This document shows, one piece after another, positions 51,787 to 61,517 of a stretch of 64,000 nt of DNA; the first letter of the stretch is position 1, and the number at the start of each line of letters is the position of its first letter. Source of the stretch: Acinetobacter baretiae (lineage in GTDB: Bacteria; Pseudomonadota; Gammaproteobacteria; Pseudomonadales; Moraxellaceae); the NCBI RefSeq assembly GCF_015627105.1, contig NZ_VTDM01000009.1, forward strand, positions 156,733 through 220,732. The letters are read 5' to 3'. The translations under genes and the position numbers were made by a program. The notes under the pieces were generated by a model. The model worked only from the letters and a program-made list of their open reading frames with translations, was not told the DNA's origin and ran no database searches.

Positions 51787-52109
51787 ATTTTGGGTGAATT
51801 ATGCAAAGGCTTATTTAAAGGTATGATGTGTTTTAAATAATTGTTATTTAAACTATTTATTCATATTTTTGCTAAAAATATGCCATATGTGAAAAAATAA
51901 ACCTCTCAAAAAAAGATATCTTTGATCATTGAGAAAAACAACGAAATATTGATTAATGTAGGCCTAAATGTGTATAACGCATAGCTTCACGTCATAACGT
52001 GATTTGGGTGACTGTGCAAGGCATAAAAAATAGCGTTACAATGGGTTGTATCTTAAACAACATTAAAGTAATCCCTCCTATTTAAAACTATGCAAGGAAA
52101 AGAACTATT
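51787..52109 (+). promoter_or_regulatory. Intergenic region with promoter for trpA-accD-folC
   Basis: About 320 bp with no credible open frame. The best promoter is TTGATT (51949-51954), 18 bp, TATAAC (51973-51978), leaving an untranslated leader of about 125 bp before trpA. A small inverted repeat CACGT / ACGTG lies at 51989-52002 and a second -10-like TACAAT at 52037-52042. The leader has room for control, but I see no Trp-rich leader peptide. Confidence 0.5.
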
Positions 52110-52910
52110 ATGAGTCGTCTCGCTCAACGTTTTGACCAGCTTAAATCCCAAAAACGCAAAGCATTGGTGTCGTATGTTATGGCTGGTGACCCACAGCCAG
52201 ATGTAACTGTTGCATTGTTACATCAAATGGTCGATGCAGGTGTCGATGTGCTTGAGTTAGGATTGCCTTTTTCAGATCCAATGGCAGATGGTCCTGTAAT
52301 TGCCTTGGCTGCAGAACGTGCACTTGCAGGGGGAACCAGTACCTTAGATGTTTTAAACATGGTAGAAAAGTTTCGTGATCGTGACGCAGACACGCCTGTC
52401 GTACTGATGGGATATTTAAATCCTATTGAAGTCATTGGTTATGAAAATTTTGTAAAACAAGCCAAGCAAAGTGGTGTAGATGGTATTTTGTTGGTTGATT
52501 TGCCGCCTGAAGAAGCCTATGAGTTTAATCAAGTGTTAAAACAGTATGGGTTAGATCAAATATTTTTAATTGCACCAACTTCAAAAAATGAACGAATTGC
52601 ACATGTCGTGAAACAAGCAAGTGGATTTATTTATTATGTTTCACTAAAAGGTGTGACAGGGGCAGCCACATTAAATGTAGAAGAAGCAGCACAGCGGATT
52701 GCCTACATTCAACAACAAACAGATATTCCTGTTGGCGTTGGTTTTGGTATTCATGATGCAGCATCAGCCAAAGCGATGGGTGCTGTAGCAGATGCAGTGA
52801 TTGTCGGAAGTGTGCTAGTAAAACCTTTTGCTACACTTTCTATCGAACAAGCTACGTTGCAAACGATTAATAAAGTTAAGGAGCTTCGAGCTGCGCTCGA
52901 TGAACAGTAA
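52110..52910 (+). CDS. trpA: Tryptophan synthase alpha subunit
   Basis: 266 aa TIM barrel. Catalytic Glu and Asp are in [18 protein letters not shown] (near residues 49 and 60); the phosphate site is [13 protein letters not shown] and [10 protein letters not shown]. It cleaves indole-3-glycerol phosphate and passes indole to TrpB. Separated from trpB by a terminator and about 360 bp. Followed by accD after 2 bp. Confidence 0.97.
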   Translation: MSRLAQRFDQLKSQKRKALVSYVMAGDPQPDVTVALLHQMVDAGVDVLELGLPFSDPMADGPVIALAAERALAGGTSTLDVLNMVEKFRDRDADTPVVLMGYLNPIEVIGYENFVKQAKQSGVDGILLVDLPPEEAYEFNQVLKQYGLDQIFLIAPTSKNERIAHVVKQASGFIYYVSLKGVTGAATLNVEEAAQRIAYIQQQTDIPVGVGFGIHDAASAKAMGAVADAVIVGSVLVKPFATLSIEQATLQTINKVKELRAALDEQ

Positions 52911-52912
52911 GT

Positions 52913-53809
52913 ATGAGTCAAGATGTAAAACCTGCAAAAGTACTAAGCCCAAATACACCGTGGACAGAGCGAGCTGTACCGGGCGTTTATGTACTGACTG
53001 AACAAGAAACATTTAAGTCTTCGTTTACAGAGCCAACGGTTGAATGTCCTGAGTGTCATGCATTAACCACTCGTACAGCGATGTCATTTAATGCCTATGT
53101 GTGTCCACAATGTGATGAACACTTACGCATGAAAGCTCGTGAGCGCTTAAATTGGTTTTTTGATCAAGTCGATGCAGAACTTGGCCAAAACTATGTCGCA
53201 AAAGATCCACTTAAATTTGTAGACAGTAAGCCGTATACCGAACGTATGCTTGATGCACAAAAGAAAACAGGTGAATCAGAAGCTTTGGTTGTTTTACAAG
53301 GTCATATTAAAAACATTGCAATGACAGCATGTGCTTTTGAGTTTGACTTTATGGGCGGCTCTATGGGTACAGTGGTGGGTGATCGCTTTGTACAAGCAGC
53401 TGAAAGTGCCATTCAAAAAAAACAACCCCTCATTTGTTTTGCTGCATCAGGTGGTGCACGTATGCAAGAAGGAATGTTATCTTTAATGCAAATGGCCAGA
53501 ACGTCTGCTGCAATTGAAAAGGTTAAAGCAGCAGGTTTACCTTATATCGTTGTGTTAACCCATCCTGTGTATGGTGGAGTGACCGCTTCACTGGCTATGT
53601 TAGGAGATGTACATATTGCAGAGCCTAAAGCTATGATTGGGTTTGCAGGCAAACGAGTGATTGAACAAACAGTGCGTGAAAAATTAGAAGAACCGTTCCA
53701 ACGAGCAGAATATCTACTCGATCATGGTGTGGTCGATCAAATTGTTCATCGTCATTCATTACGTGATACTGTATATCGTATTATCAGCAAGTTGATGAAC
53801 GTAAATTGA
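52913..53809 (+). CDS. accD: Acetyl-CoA carboxylase carboxyltransferase beta subunit
   Basis: 298 aa. N-terminal C4 zinc ribbon (CPECHALTTRTA...CPQC) and crotonase-fold carboxyltransferase domain (GGSMGTVVGDRF, FAASGGARMQEGMLSLMQM, HPVYGGVTASLAMLGD). It forms malonyl-CoA together with AccA. Lies in the trpA-accD-folC order common in proteobacteria. Its TGA overlaps the TTG start of folC. Confidence 0.97.
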   Translation: MSQDVKPAKVLSPNTPWTERAVPGVYVLTEQETFKSSFTEPTVECPECHALTTRTAMSFNAYVCPQCDEHLRMKARERLNWFFDQVDAELGQNYVAKDPLKFVDSKPYTERMLDAQKKTGESEALVVLQGHIKNIAMTACAFEFDFMGGSMGTVVGDRFVQAAESAIQKKQPLICFAASGGARMQEGMLSLMQMARTSAAIEKVKAAGLPYIVVLTHPVYGGVTASLAMLGDVHIAEPKAMIGFAGKRVIEQTVREKLEEPFQRAEYLLDHGVVDQIVHRHSLRDTVYRIISKLMNVN

Positions 53810-55089
53810 ACATAGTCGCACCTTTGCATACCGATGATTTAATGACATGGCTCAATTATTGGGGCCGTGTTCATGTGTCTGGTATCGATCTTGGTTTAGA
53901 ACGGGTCTTACCTGTAGCACAAACATTAGCCATTACACAGCCACAAGCAAAAATCATTACTGTGGCAGGTACAAATGGAAAAGGGTCAACCACCACCATC
54001 ATTGCTCAAATACTCAAAGAAGCAGGCTATGATGTAGGTTTATATCAGTCACCCCATATTTATCGTTTTAATGAACGTATTAAAGTGTCGGGCGTTGAAG
54101 CAACAGATGTAGAGTTAATCGATGCATTTGTTGCTGTAGATCAAGCACGTAGAGATTGCGGCTTGAGCCTATCGTTTTTTGAAGCCACGACTTTGGCTGC
54201 ATTTTTAGTGTTTACTCGGCGTAAGTGTGATGTCTGGGTACTCGAAGTTGGCTTAGGTGGTCGTTTAGATGTGGTGAATATTATAGACCCAGATGTGGCG
54301 GTCATTACCAATATTGGGCTTGATCATGTCGATTGGTTGGGTGACAGTATTGAAAAAATTGCAAAAGAGAAAGCGGGTATTATTCGACCATATATTCCAA
54401 CCATCTTTGCAGGACAACAGCCATTACCGCAAGCCATTCAAAATCAAGCTAATATTTGCCACGCACCTTTGTATTGTTATAATCAAGACTTTTTTTATCA
54501 AAACAATAGCACGACATGGACATTTTCAACGCCAGCAACAACGCTTGAGTTACCTCAAGGAAAATTAGCCACTCATAACACAGCAACGGCAGTCGCAGCC
54601 TTGATGGTTAGTGGCTTAAATGTGAGTGATGATGCTCTTGCTCAAGGGATTGAAAATGCTCATTTGGCAGGGCGTTTTGAAATCGTCAATCTTGATGGTA
54701 AGCAAATCATTTTAGATGCAGGACATAATGCACATGGTGTAGAATTTTTGTTACAACAACTTCAGGTATTTCTTTGCCAAAATGCTCAATATACCGAGGT
54801 AATTTGCGTATTTTCAATGTTGGTTGATAAAGATATTGAAGCAGTAACGACACAACTTAAATCACATATTAAGGCATGGCATATTGCCGCATTAGAAACG
54901 CAACGGGCTGCATCTATTGAACAAATTACAGCTCATCTTCATGATGCTATAGTGCATACTTCTGTAAATATCGAGCAAGCCTTTCAAAAAGCATTAAAGA
55001 CTTTACAACCACATCAGATTATACTTGTCTGTGGTTCGTTTCACACTTTAGAAACGGTTTGGGAGTCTATAGCACATGTCCATGAATAA
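53806..55089 (+). CDS. folC: Bifunctional folylpolyglutamate / dihydrofolate synthase
   Basis: 427 aa Mur-ligase-fold enzyme. The P-loop is VAGTNGKGSTTTIIAQIL, the omega loop is SPHIYRFNERIKV, and the C-terminal domain begins around ILDAGHNAHGVEFL. It starts at a TTG overlapping the accD stop, giving MNIVAPLHTDDLMTWLNYWG. Ends 14 bp inside the SPOR gene. Confidence 0.96.
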   Translation: MNIVAPLHTDDLMTWLNYWGRVHVSGIDLGLERVLPVAQTLAITQPQAKIITVAGTNGKGSTTTIIAQILKEAGYDVGLYQSPHIYRFNERIKVSGVEATDVELIDAFVAVDQARRDCGLSLSFFEATTLAAFLVFTRRKCDVWVLEVGLGGRLDVVNIIDPDVAVITNIGLDHVDWLGDSIEKIAKEKAGIIRPYIPTIFAGQQPLPQAIQNQANICHAPLYCYNQDFFYQNNSTTWTFSTPATTLELPQGKLATHNTATAVAALMVSGLNVSDDALAQGIENAHLAGRFEIVNLDGKQIILDAGHNAHGVEFLLQQLQVFLCQNAQYTEVICVFSMLVDKDIEAVTTQLKSHIKAWHIAALETQRAASIEQITAHLHDAIVHTSVNIEQAFQKALKTLQPHQIILVCGSFHTLETVWESIAHVHE

Positions 55090-56176
55090 TAAACAACGTT
55101 GGATGGGCGGCGTTGTTCTGCTTGGTGGTAGCACCTTGCTTGCTGCACTGCTGTTTAAAGGTGCACATGAAATCAAAGAAAATCAAGTGCAAGAGGGAGT
55201 GAAGCCAGCATCACAGGTGAGCACCTCCAAAACATCTGCACCTGCTAAAATTGAAGAAATGCAGTCACTGCAACCTGTAACAGTAGATATAGAGACAGAA
55301 AAACGATTACTTGAAGAACAAAAACGTACTCGAGAAAAAGTTATCGCAGATCAAGAAGAAAAAACTCAAAAATATCTTGCACAACAACAGCTTGCAGAGG
55401 CTGCGGCCGCAAAAAAAGCAGCTCAAGAATATGCGCAAATTAATGCACGTCGTGCCAAAGAGCAGGCAGCAGTGAATATGCCACCAGATGCAACGACAAC
55501 AGATTCATCTACTCAACCGCGTGTAGATCAAAAAAAGCAAGCGCTTGAGGCAAAACAAAAAGCAGATTTAGAAAAAAAAGCTGAAGCAAAGAAGCAAGCT
55601 GAGCTCAAAGAAAAAGAGCGCAAAAACCAAGCGTTAGAGAATGAAAAAAAAGAAAAAGAGCGTAAACGTCAAGCACTAGAAAGTGAACAAAAGGCAGAGC
55701 AAGAGCTGAAAAAGAAAGCAGATCGTGAACAAGCGAAAAAAGAGCATGAAGAAAAGCTAAAGGCACAAACGCAAAAACAAGAGGTTAAACAAAAAGACAA
55801 AGATCCAGTCGAAATAGATACAAAACATAAAATTGAGCAAAGTCATATGCAAACTCAAAATGAGCTTGATCATAAGAAAAAAGCAGATGCAGATAAAGCT
55901 CGTGAAATTATGAAAGATGATAACAGTAATAAAAAATGGATGGTACAAGTGGCGTTAGCAGGTAACCAAGCCAATGCAGATGCCATTATTGCGAAACTAA
56001 AAGCCAAAGGCTATAAAACGACAACAAGTCCGACCTCAAAAGGGATACGAATTATGGTGGGTCCAAGTAAAAATAAAGACCATGCCGATACACTACGTAA
56101 AAAAATCCAAACAGATGACAGTCTAAATATGCCATCTGCTTGGGTGATTGACTGGGTACCTTTAGAAGAACGTTAA
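55076..56176 (+). CDS. SPOR-domain cell-division protein (DedD-like)
   Basis: 366 aa. Short cytoplasmic N-terminus, one membrane helix (about residues 11-24, GGVVLLGGSTLLAALLF), a long Lys/Glu/Ala/Gln-rich low-complexity region (about 75-275, certainly helical or coiled) and a C-terminal SPOR domain (about 288-363, KKWMVQVALAGNQANADAIIAKLKAKGY). SPOR domains bind denuded septal peptidoglycan. The place after folC matches dedD. The start may be the second ATG (MNNKQRW). Confidence 0.88.
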   Translation: MSMNNKQRWMGGVVLLGGSTLLAALLFKGAHEIKENQVQEGVKPASQVSTSKTSAPAKIEEMQSLQPVTVDIETEKRLLEEQKRTREKVIADQEEKTQKYLAQQQLAEAAAAKKAAQEYAQINARRAKEQAAVNMPPDATTTDSSTQPRVDQKKQALEAKQKADLEKKAEAKKQAELKEKERKNQALENEKKEKERKRQALESEQKAEQELKKKADREQAKKEHEEKLKAQTQKQEVKQKDKDPVEIDTKHKIEQSHMQTQNELDHKKKADADKAREIMKDDNSNKKWMVQVALAGNQANADAIIAKLKAKGYKTTTSPTSKGIRIMVGPSKNKDHADTLRKKIQTDDSLNMPSAWVIDWVPLEER

Positions 56177-56189
56177 GTGCAAATATTTT

Positions 56190-56221
56190 GGCAGTGTAAT
56201 AAATAAATACATTACACTGCC
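56190..56221. terminator. Strong hairpin between the SPOR gene and secA
   Basis: Perfect 11 bp arms GGCAGTGTAAT / ATTACACTGCC with a 10-base AT-rich loop, 14 bases after the stop. No T run follows on the plus strand, so it could end transcription only with help or protect the mRNA 3' end. Confidence 0.55.
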
Positions 56222-56303
56222 TCACGGTGGGTTGTAATCTGTCAAACCAAGGGTGTATAAGCATGCATTTGACAATAAAAGTCATAGTTTTTGTTCAAAA
56301 AAC

Positions 56304-56331
56304 TTGTACTTCCAAAAACTAACACCATAAT
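56304..56331 (+). promoter_or_regulatory. Promoter of secA
   Basis: TTGTAC (-35), 16 bp, CATAAT (-10), about 50 bp before the ATG. No SecM-like secretion-monitor gene is visible upstream. Confidence 0.45.
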
Positions 56332-56384
56332 AAACAGTAATGACAAGCATTTATTTTGAACTAGCCAAAATTAGAGAGTGATTC

Positions 56385-59093
56385 ATGTTGGGAAGTCTGA
56401 TCGGAGGTATCTTCGGTACTAAAAATGAGCGAGAGCTCAAACGTATGCGTAAAATTGTAGATAAAATTAATGCGCTCGAACCGACGATATCTGCGCTCAG
56501 TGATGCAGAGCTATCGGAAAAAACACAAGATTTTAAACAGCGCTATCAGTCTGGAAAAAGCTTAGATAGCTTATTACCAGAAGCTTTCGCTGTATGTCGA
56601 GAAGCTGCAAAACGCATTATGGGCATGCGCCACTATGATGTGCAATTAATCGGTGGTATTACCTTGCATGAAGGTAAAATTGCCGAAATGCGTACAGGAG
56701 AAGGGAAAACCCTTATGGGTACCCTTGCATGTTATTTAAATGCATTAAGTGGTGAAGGCGTACATATCATCACAGTCAATGACTATCTTGCTCAGCGTGA
56801 TGCAGAACTTAACCGCCCATTGTTTGAATTTTTAGGCCTTACTGTTGGTACGATTTACTCAATGCAAGCGCCAGATGAAAAGGCACACGCATACACCGCA
56901 GACATCACTTACGGAACCAATAATGAATTTGGTTTCGATTACCTACGCGACAACATGGTATTTTCATTTGCAGAAAAAAAACAACGTGGTTTAAGCTATG
57001 CAATTATTGACGAAGTCGATTCAATTTTAATTGATGAAGCACGTACACCGCTCATTATTTCAGGGCAAAGTGAAGATTCATCACAACTTTATGCAGCAAT
57101 TAATGCAATTCCACCAAAACTTCACCCGCAAAAAGAAGAAAAAGTTGCAGACGGTGGCCACTTTTGGATTGATGAAAAGCAACGCTCAGTAGAAATGACA
57201 GAAATAGGTTATGAGACTGTAGAAAAAGAGCTCATCGCTATGGGATTGTTAGATGAAGGAGATACGCTCTATTCAGCAACAAACTTAAATTTAGTTCATC
57301 ATGTGTCTGCTGCAATTCGTGCTCACTTTCTCTTTCAAAAAGATGTACAGTACATTATTCATGACGGTGAAATTGTTATTGTCGATGAACATACAGGCCG
57401 AACCATGCCCGGTCGTCGTTGGTCAGAAGGTTTACACCAAGCAGTAGAAGCCAAAGAAAAATTAGAAATTCAGCCTGAAAATCAAACACTCGCCACCACA
57501 ACATTCCAAAACTATTTCCGTCTTTATAAAAAACTTTCAGGGATGACAGGTACCGCAGATACTGAAGCATCAGAAATGAAAGAAATCTATGGTTTAGATG
57601 TGGTTCTGATTCCTACACATCGACCAATGGTACGTAAAGATCTAAATGATCTAATTTATCTTAATCGTAATGGTAAATACGATGCAATTGTTGCAGAGAT
57701 TAAACGTATTCAAGACACAAAAGCTCCAATTTTGGTTGGAACGGCAACGATTGAAGCCAGTGAAATTTTATCTCATAAAATGACTCAAGCGGGCATTAAA
57801 CACGAAGTATTAAATGCCAAACAACATGAAAGAGAAGCCGATATTATTGCCCAAGCAGGTAGTTTAGGGGCAGTCACGATTGCCACCAATATGGCAGGTC
57901 GTGGTACAGATATTTTGCTTGGCGGTAACTGGAAAGCGAAACTGGCTAAAATTGAAAACCCAACAGCAGAAGATGAAGCACGCTTGAAACAACAGTGGCA
58001 ACTTGATCATGAAGCCGTTCTCGATGCAGGTGGTTTACACATTATTGGTTCAGAACGCCATGAGTCTCGCCGTATTGATAACCAATTACGTGGTCGTGCG
58101 GGTCGACAAGGTGACCCCGGATTATCACGGTTTTATTTGTCTTTAGAAGATGATTTGATGCGTATCTTTGCAGGCGATCGCGTCATCGCCATGATGCGAG
58201 CGATGGGTTTAAAAGAAGATGAAGCAATAGAACATAAAATGGTGAGTCGTTCGATTGAAAATGCACAGCGTAAAGTAGAAGCACGAAATTTTGATATTCG
58301 TAAAAATCTATTGAAATATGATGACGTAAATAACGAACAACGTAAAATCATTTACTCACAACGAGACGAAATTTTAGTTGAAGCGTCATTACAAAACTAT
58401 CTTGAAGAAATGCATCAAGAAGTGATGACAGGTTTTATAGCCACGTTTATACCACCAGAGTCTATTCATGATCAGTGGGACATTCAAGGGTTGGAAACGG
58501 CATTACGTACAGACTTGCACATAGATCTACCAATCCAGCAGTGGTTAGATGATGACCGTAGACTAGATGAAGAAGGTCTAGTCAGACGTATTACAGATCA
58601 AGTATTAACCCGTTATCGCGAGCGCCGCCAAAATATGGGTGCTGAAATGGCAGAAATGTTAGAGCGAAACTATACGTTAAATGCGTTAGATCGCCATTGG
58701 AAAGAGCATCTATCTGCAATGGATTACTTACGTCAAGGAATTCATCTTAGAGGTTATGCTCAGAAAAATCCTGAACAAGAATATAAAAAAGAAGCCTTTA
58801 ACTTGTTTGTAAATATGTTAGGTGTGATTAAAAGTGATATTGTGAATGACTTATCAACTGTTAGAGTTCCTTCACCAGAAGAAATGGCAGCGTTAGAAGC
58901 ACAACAACAAAACACAGATTTGGTGTTTGAGCATGACAATGTCGATGGATTAACAGGTACTGTAACTCAAGATGAATCTATCCAAACTCCGAAAGAACTG
59001 ACTGCAGATGAAACTACAGCACCAATCAGTCGTAATGCACCATGCCCTTGTGGATCGGGATTAAAATATAAACAATGTCATGGTAAAATTTAA
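56385..59093 (+). CDS. secA: Preprotein translocase ATPase SecA
   Basis: 902 aa. Walker [21 protein letters not shown] (near residue 103), Walker B and DEAD-like [17 protein letters not shown], preprotein cross-linking domain, second NBD ([36 protein letters not shown]), helical scaffold and a C-terminal zinc tail [13 protein letters not shown]. It drives export through SecYEG, working with the SecDF-YajC proteins encoded at 18.6-21.9 kb. Confidence 0.98.
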   Translation: MLGSLIGGIFGTKNERELKRMRKIVDKINALEPTISALSDAELSEKTQDFKQRYQSGKSLDSLLPEAFAVCREAAKRIMGMRHYDVQLIGGITLHEGKIAEMRTGEGKTLMGTLACYLNALSGEGVHIITVNDYLAQRDAELNRPLFEFLGLTVGTIYSMQAPDEKAHAYTADITYGTNNEFGFDYLRDNMVFSFAEKKQRGLSYAIIDEVDSILIDEARTPLIISGQSEDSSQLYAAINAIPPKLHPQKEEKVADGGHFWIDEKQRSVEMTEIGYETVEKELIAMGLLDEGDTLYSATNLNLVHHVSAAIRAHFLFQKDVQYIIHDGEIVIVDEHTGRTMPGRRWSEGLHQAVEAKEKLEIQPENQTLATTTFQNYFRLYKKLSGMTGTADTEASEMKEIYGLDVVLIPTHRPMVRKDLNDLIYLNRNGKYDAIVAEIKRIQDTKAPILVGTATIEASEILSHKMTQAGIKHEVLNAKQHEREADIIAQAGSLGAVTIATNMAGRGTDILLGGNWKAKLAKIENPTAEDEARLKQQWQLDHEAVLDAGGLHIIGSERHESRRIDNQLRGRAGRQGDPGLSRFYLSLEDDLMRIFAGDRVIAMMRAMGLKEDEAIEHKMVSRSIENAQRKVEARNFDIRKNLLKYDDVNNEQRKIIYSQRDEILVEASLQNYLEEMHQEVMTGFIATFIPPESIHDQWDIQGLETALRTDLHIDLPIQQWLDDDRRLDEEGLVRRITDQVLTRYRERRQNMGAEMAEMLERNYTLNALDRHWKEHLSAMDYLRQGIHLRGYAQKNPEQEYKKEAFNLFVNMLGVIKSDIVNDLSTVRVPSPEEMAALEAQQQNTDLVFEHDNVDGLTGTVTQDESIQTPKELTADETTAPISRNAPCPCGSGLKYKQCHGKI

Positions 59094-59106
59094 CTAAGGC
59101 CTTTAC

Positions 59107-59135
59107 AAAAGCAGAACAAGAGTTCTGCTTTTTTA
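59107..59135 (+). terminator. Terminator after secA
   Basis: Arms AAAAGCAGAAC / GTTCTGCTTTT, 4-base loop, six-T run. Confidence 0.9.
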
Positions 59136-59217
59136 TGTTTATCAGCGCGTTTTGACTACTAAATTTTAATAAAAATTTTGCTATAGTAAGGGTCAACACA
59201 ACAGAGATAAGATGATT

Positions 59218-59574
59218 ATGAAAATAAAACACGGTTTAGTTGCTTCTTTAATTATGGCATCTACAGTTACAATTGCTGCACCAACAACTCCATTTACAAC
59301 CACGGTTGGTAATGTAAAAGCAGCGATGGGGCCTCAATTGGCAGAAGCCAACTCAAAAGGAAATACGCTTACAATTATTAGCCCGCGTACAGGCATTAGT
59401 TACACTTTAGATAATACAGAAGGGCGTACAGTTATTTTACAAACGGATGCTATTGCAGCTGCAAATAACGTGACAGCTAAAAAAATCATTGCACAAAACC
59501 CAGCAGTTTCTGAAACAAGCCAACTAAATGCAGAAAAAGTCCTTGTGGATATGTCTGCGCAGTTAAATCAGTAA
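59218..59574 (+). CDS. Small secreted protein of unknown function
   Basis: 118 aa from ATG 59218 (MKIKHGLVASLIMASTVTIA with cleavage near AA-PTT); ATG 59212 is also in frame. The mature protein is about 95 aa, Thr/Ala/Asn-rich, and has no Cys. I recognise no domain. Segments TLTIISPRTGISYTLDNTEG and AIAAANNVTAKKIIAQNPAV suggest a small alternating beta-alpha fold. It lies alone between secA and argJ. Confidence 0.7.
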   Translation: MKIKHGLVASLIMASTVTIAAPTTPFTTTVGNVKAAMGPQLAEANSKGNTLTIISPRTGISYTLDNTEGRTVILQTDAIAAANNVTAKKIIAQNPAVSETSQLNAEKVLVDMSAQLNQ

Positions 59575-59582
59575 ATAAATAA

Positions 59583-59600
59583 AATGGGTGTTTTCCCATT
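59583..59600 (+). terminator. Weak hairpin after the small secreted protein gene
   Basis: Arms AATGGG / CCCATT with loop TGTTTT, followed by a pyrimidine-rich but mixed stretch. Confidence 0.35.
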
Positions 59601-59635
59601 GTACCTTCTTTCGTTGTCATATATTAGGAAAAATC

Positions 59636-60856
59636 ATGGCGGTTGGTGATATACACATACCACAAATGCAAGCAGTCAAAGGCTTGAAAATTGGTTCTAC
59701 AGAAGCATATGTTCGCTATCCCAATCGGCGAGATCTTGTAATTTTTGAATTTTCAGAAGGTACACATGTTGCAGGTATTTTTACACAAAATGCATTTTGT
59801 GCTGCCCCTGTTCAGGTGTGTAAAAAACACCTGAACCATGCAGATATTCGTTACCTGATTATTAATACAGGCAATGCAAATGCAGGTACAGGTAAAGAAG
59901 GGCTGCAAAACGCATATGCTATGTGTGATGCTGTTGCAAAACATACGAACCATAAAACAGAGCAAGTACTACCATTTTCAACAGGTGTTATCGGCGAACA
60001 ACTTCCTATAAAACGCATTATAGATGCCATTTCACCTGCATTGAACACCTTAGATGAAAATGCATGGTTAGATGCTGCACATGGCATTATGACGACAGAC
60101 ACCATACCTAAAGGCGCATCAGTAGACATTGAGTTAGATGGTATTGTGTATCATATGACAGGCATCAGTAAAGGTGCTGGTATGATCCGCCCCAATATGG
60201 CAACCATGTTGAGTTTTGTTGTCACAGATATACCGATTAGTAAAGTACTTGTAGAGAAGCTACTGAAAGAAGCAGCAGACCAATCATTTAATCGAATTAC
60301 TGTCGATGGCGATACTTCAACCAATGACTCATGTATTTTTGCAGCAACAGGTCAAGGTGGTGGTCAAGAAATTCTGACGGAAACTGATGCAAGATATGCT
60401 TTGGTAAAAGAGAAATTGTTTGAAGTCATGAAACGCCTAGCACAATTAATCGTAAGAGATGGCGAGGGTGCCACAAAATTTATTACGGTTGAAGTTAAAG
60501 GTGGTGAAAATACACAAGAGTGTTGTGATGTAGCATATAGTATTGCTCATTCCCCCCTTGTTAAAACTGCTATTTTTGCATCAGATCCAAATTGGGGGCG
60601 CATTTTATGTGCAATAGGTTATGCCAATATTGCCCAACTCGATGTAGAAAAAGTTCAAGTGTGGCTAGATGAAGTTCAAATTTGTGAAAATGGTGGGCGA
60701 GCACATACTTATAGTGAAGAAGAGGGCGTGCGGATTATGTCCAAACCTGAATTAACAATTCACGTTGACCTTGGTCGAGGGCAAGCAAAAGACACCGTTT
60801 ACACCTGCGATTTATCATATGATTATGTAAAAATTAATGCAGATTACAGATCTTAA
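59636..60856 (+). CDS. argJ: Bifunctional ornithine acetyltransferase / N-acetylglutamate synthase
   Basis: 406 aa from ATG 59636 (TAGGA upstream); the frame extends upstream without a ribosome site. The self-cleavage site is in [12 protein letters not shown], where the Thr becomes the N-terminal nucleophile of the beta chain. Other hallmarks are [19 protein letters not shown] and [15 protein letters not shown]. It recycles the acetyl group in arginine synthesis. Confidence 0.96.
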   Translation: MAVGDIHIPQMQAVKGLKIGSTEAYVRYPNRRDLVIFEFSEGTHVAGIFTQNAFCAAPVQVCKKHLNHADIRYLIINTGNANAGTGKEGLQNAYAMCDAVAKHTNHKTEQVLPFSTGVIGEQLPIKRIIDAISPALNTLDENAWLDAAHGIMTTDTIPKGASVDIELDGIVYHMTGISKGAGMIRPNMATMLSFVVTDIPISKVLVEKLLKEAADQSFNRITVDGDTSTNDSCIFAATGQGGGQEILTETDARYALVKEKLFEVMKRLAQLIVRDGEGATKFITVEVKGGENTQECCDVAYSIAHSPLVKTAIFASDPNWGRILCAIGYANIAQLDVEKVQVWLDEVQICENGGRAHTYSEEEGVRIMSKPELTIHVDLGRGQAKDTVYTCDLSYDYVKINADYRS

Positions 60857-60870
60857 GTAAATTTTAGTGG

Positions 60871-60905
60871 TTAAGAAATCTCATATAACATATGGGATTT
60901 CTTAA
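60871..60905. terminator. Hairpin after argJ
   Basis: Arms TTAAGAAATC / GATTTCTTAA with an inner CATAT/ATATG extension. T run weak. Confidence 0.6.
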
Positions 60906-61014
60906 ATATTCAATTTTAAGTTGTTGAAATGAATAAAAATAGAGCAAAAAATAGTAACTATGATGAATAAATGTTCTATTGATAAAATAAAATGCTTTTT
61001 TTTAAATATATGGC

Positions 61015-61043
61015 TTGACCTAACTCAGATCGAAGCATAGAAT
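61015..61043 (+). promoter_or_regulatory. Promoter of the tRNA cluster
   Basis: TTGACC (-35), 17 bp, TAGAAT (-10), with a GC-rich discriminator, 47 bp before the first tRNA. Typical of stringently controlled stable-RNA promoters. Confidence 0.7.
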
Positions 61044-61090
61044 GCACACCGTACCGCACGATGTGTGGTGTGAAAGAAGCTGAGAATAAT

Positions 61091-61167
61091 CGGAGCATAG
61101 CACAGCCTGGTAGTGCACCTGGTTTGGGACCAGGGGGTCGTAGGTTCGAATCCTACTGCTCCGACCA
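61091..61167 (+). tRNA. tRNA-Pro (TGG), first copy
   Basis: 77 nt with encoded CCA. Acceptor CGGAGCA pairs with TGCTCCG, anticodon stem CCTGG/CCAGG, loop TTTGGGA (anticodon TGG), T loop GGTTCGAATCC. Confidence 0.96.
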
Positions 61168-61208
61168 AAAATCGGCAGAGTATGGATGCTATATATAGCA
61201 TCAGTTAT

Positions 61209-61285
61209 GCGCCTGTAGCTCAGTTGGATAGAGCATCCGCCTTCTAAGCGGATGGTCACAGGTTCGAATCCTGTCAGGCGCACCA
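61209..61285 (+). tRNA. tRNA-Arg (TCT)
   Basis: 77 nt with encoded CCA. Acceptor GCGCCTG/CAGGCGC, anticodon loop CTTCTAA (anticodon TCT, reads AGA and probably AGG). Confidence 0.96.
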
Positions 61286-61317
61286 TAGTTGTCTGGTAGG
61301 TAAAGAACAACCGTTAT

Positions 61318-61394
61318 GGTGGATGTAGCTCAGTTGGTAGAGCCCCGGATTGTGATTCCGGTTGTCGTGGGTTCGAGCCCCATCATTCACCCCA
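61318..61394 (+). tRNA. tRNA-His (GTG)
   Basis: 77 nt including the encoded G-1 and CCA. Acceptor GTGGATG/CATTCAC with discriminator C, anticodon loop TTGTGAT (anticodon GTG). G34 is a queuosine site for the Tgt encoded at 22-23 kb. Confidence 0.95.
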
Positions 61395-61399
61395 ATTTA

Positions 61400-61476
61400 C
61401 GGAGCATAGCACAGCCTGGTAGTGCACCTGGTTTGGGACCAGGGGGTCGTAGGTTCGAATCCTACTGCTCCGACCA
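61400..61476 (+). tRNA. tRNA-Pro (TGG), second identical copy
   Basis: Identical in all 77 positions to the copy at 61091-61167; only the flanks differ. Confidence 0.96.
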
Positions 61477-61483
61477 AAAAATA

Positions 61484-61508
61484 CCGCTTTAAAAAGCGGA
61501 TTTTTTTT
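61484..61508 (+). terminator. Terminator of the tRNA cluster
   Basis: Arms CCGCTT / AAGCGG with an A-rich loop and an eight-T run. Confidence 0.85.
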
Positions 61509-61517
61509 GCCTATAAT

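Larger units (their letters stand above)
61091..61481 (+). repeat. Direct repeat formed by the two tRNA-Pro genes
   Basis: The 77 bp tRNA plus the next four A are repeated at a distance of 309 bp, enclosing tRNA-Arg and tRNA-His. Recombination between copies would delete these two tRNAs. Confidence 0.8.

Noticed and set aside
61020..61310. 96-codon minus-strand open frame across the tRNA genes
   Set aside because: It is the antisense of tRNA-Pro and tRNA-Arg; phrases such as SSRIRTYDPLVPNQ are a known false protein created by tRNA genes.
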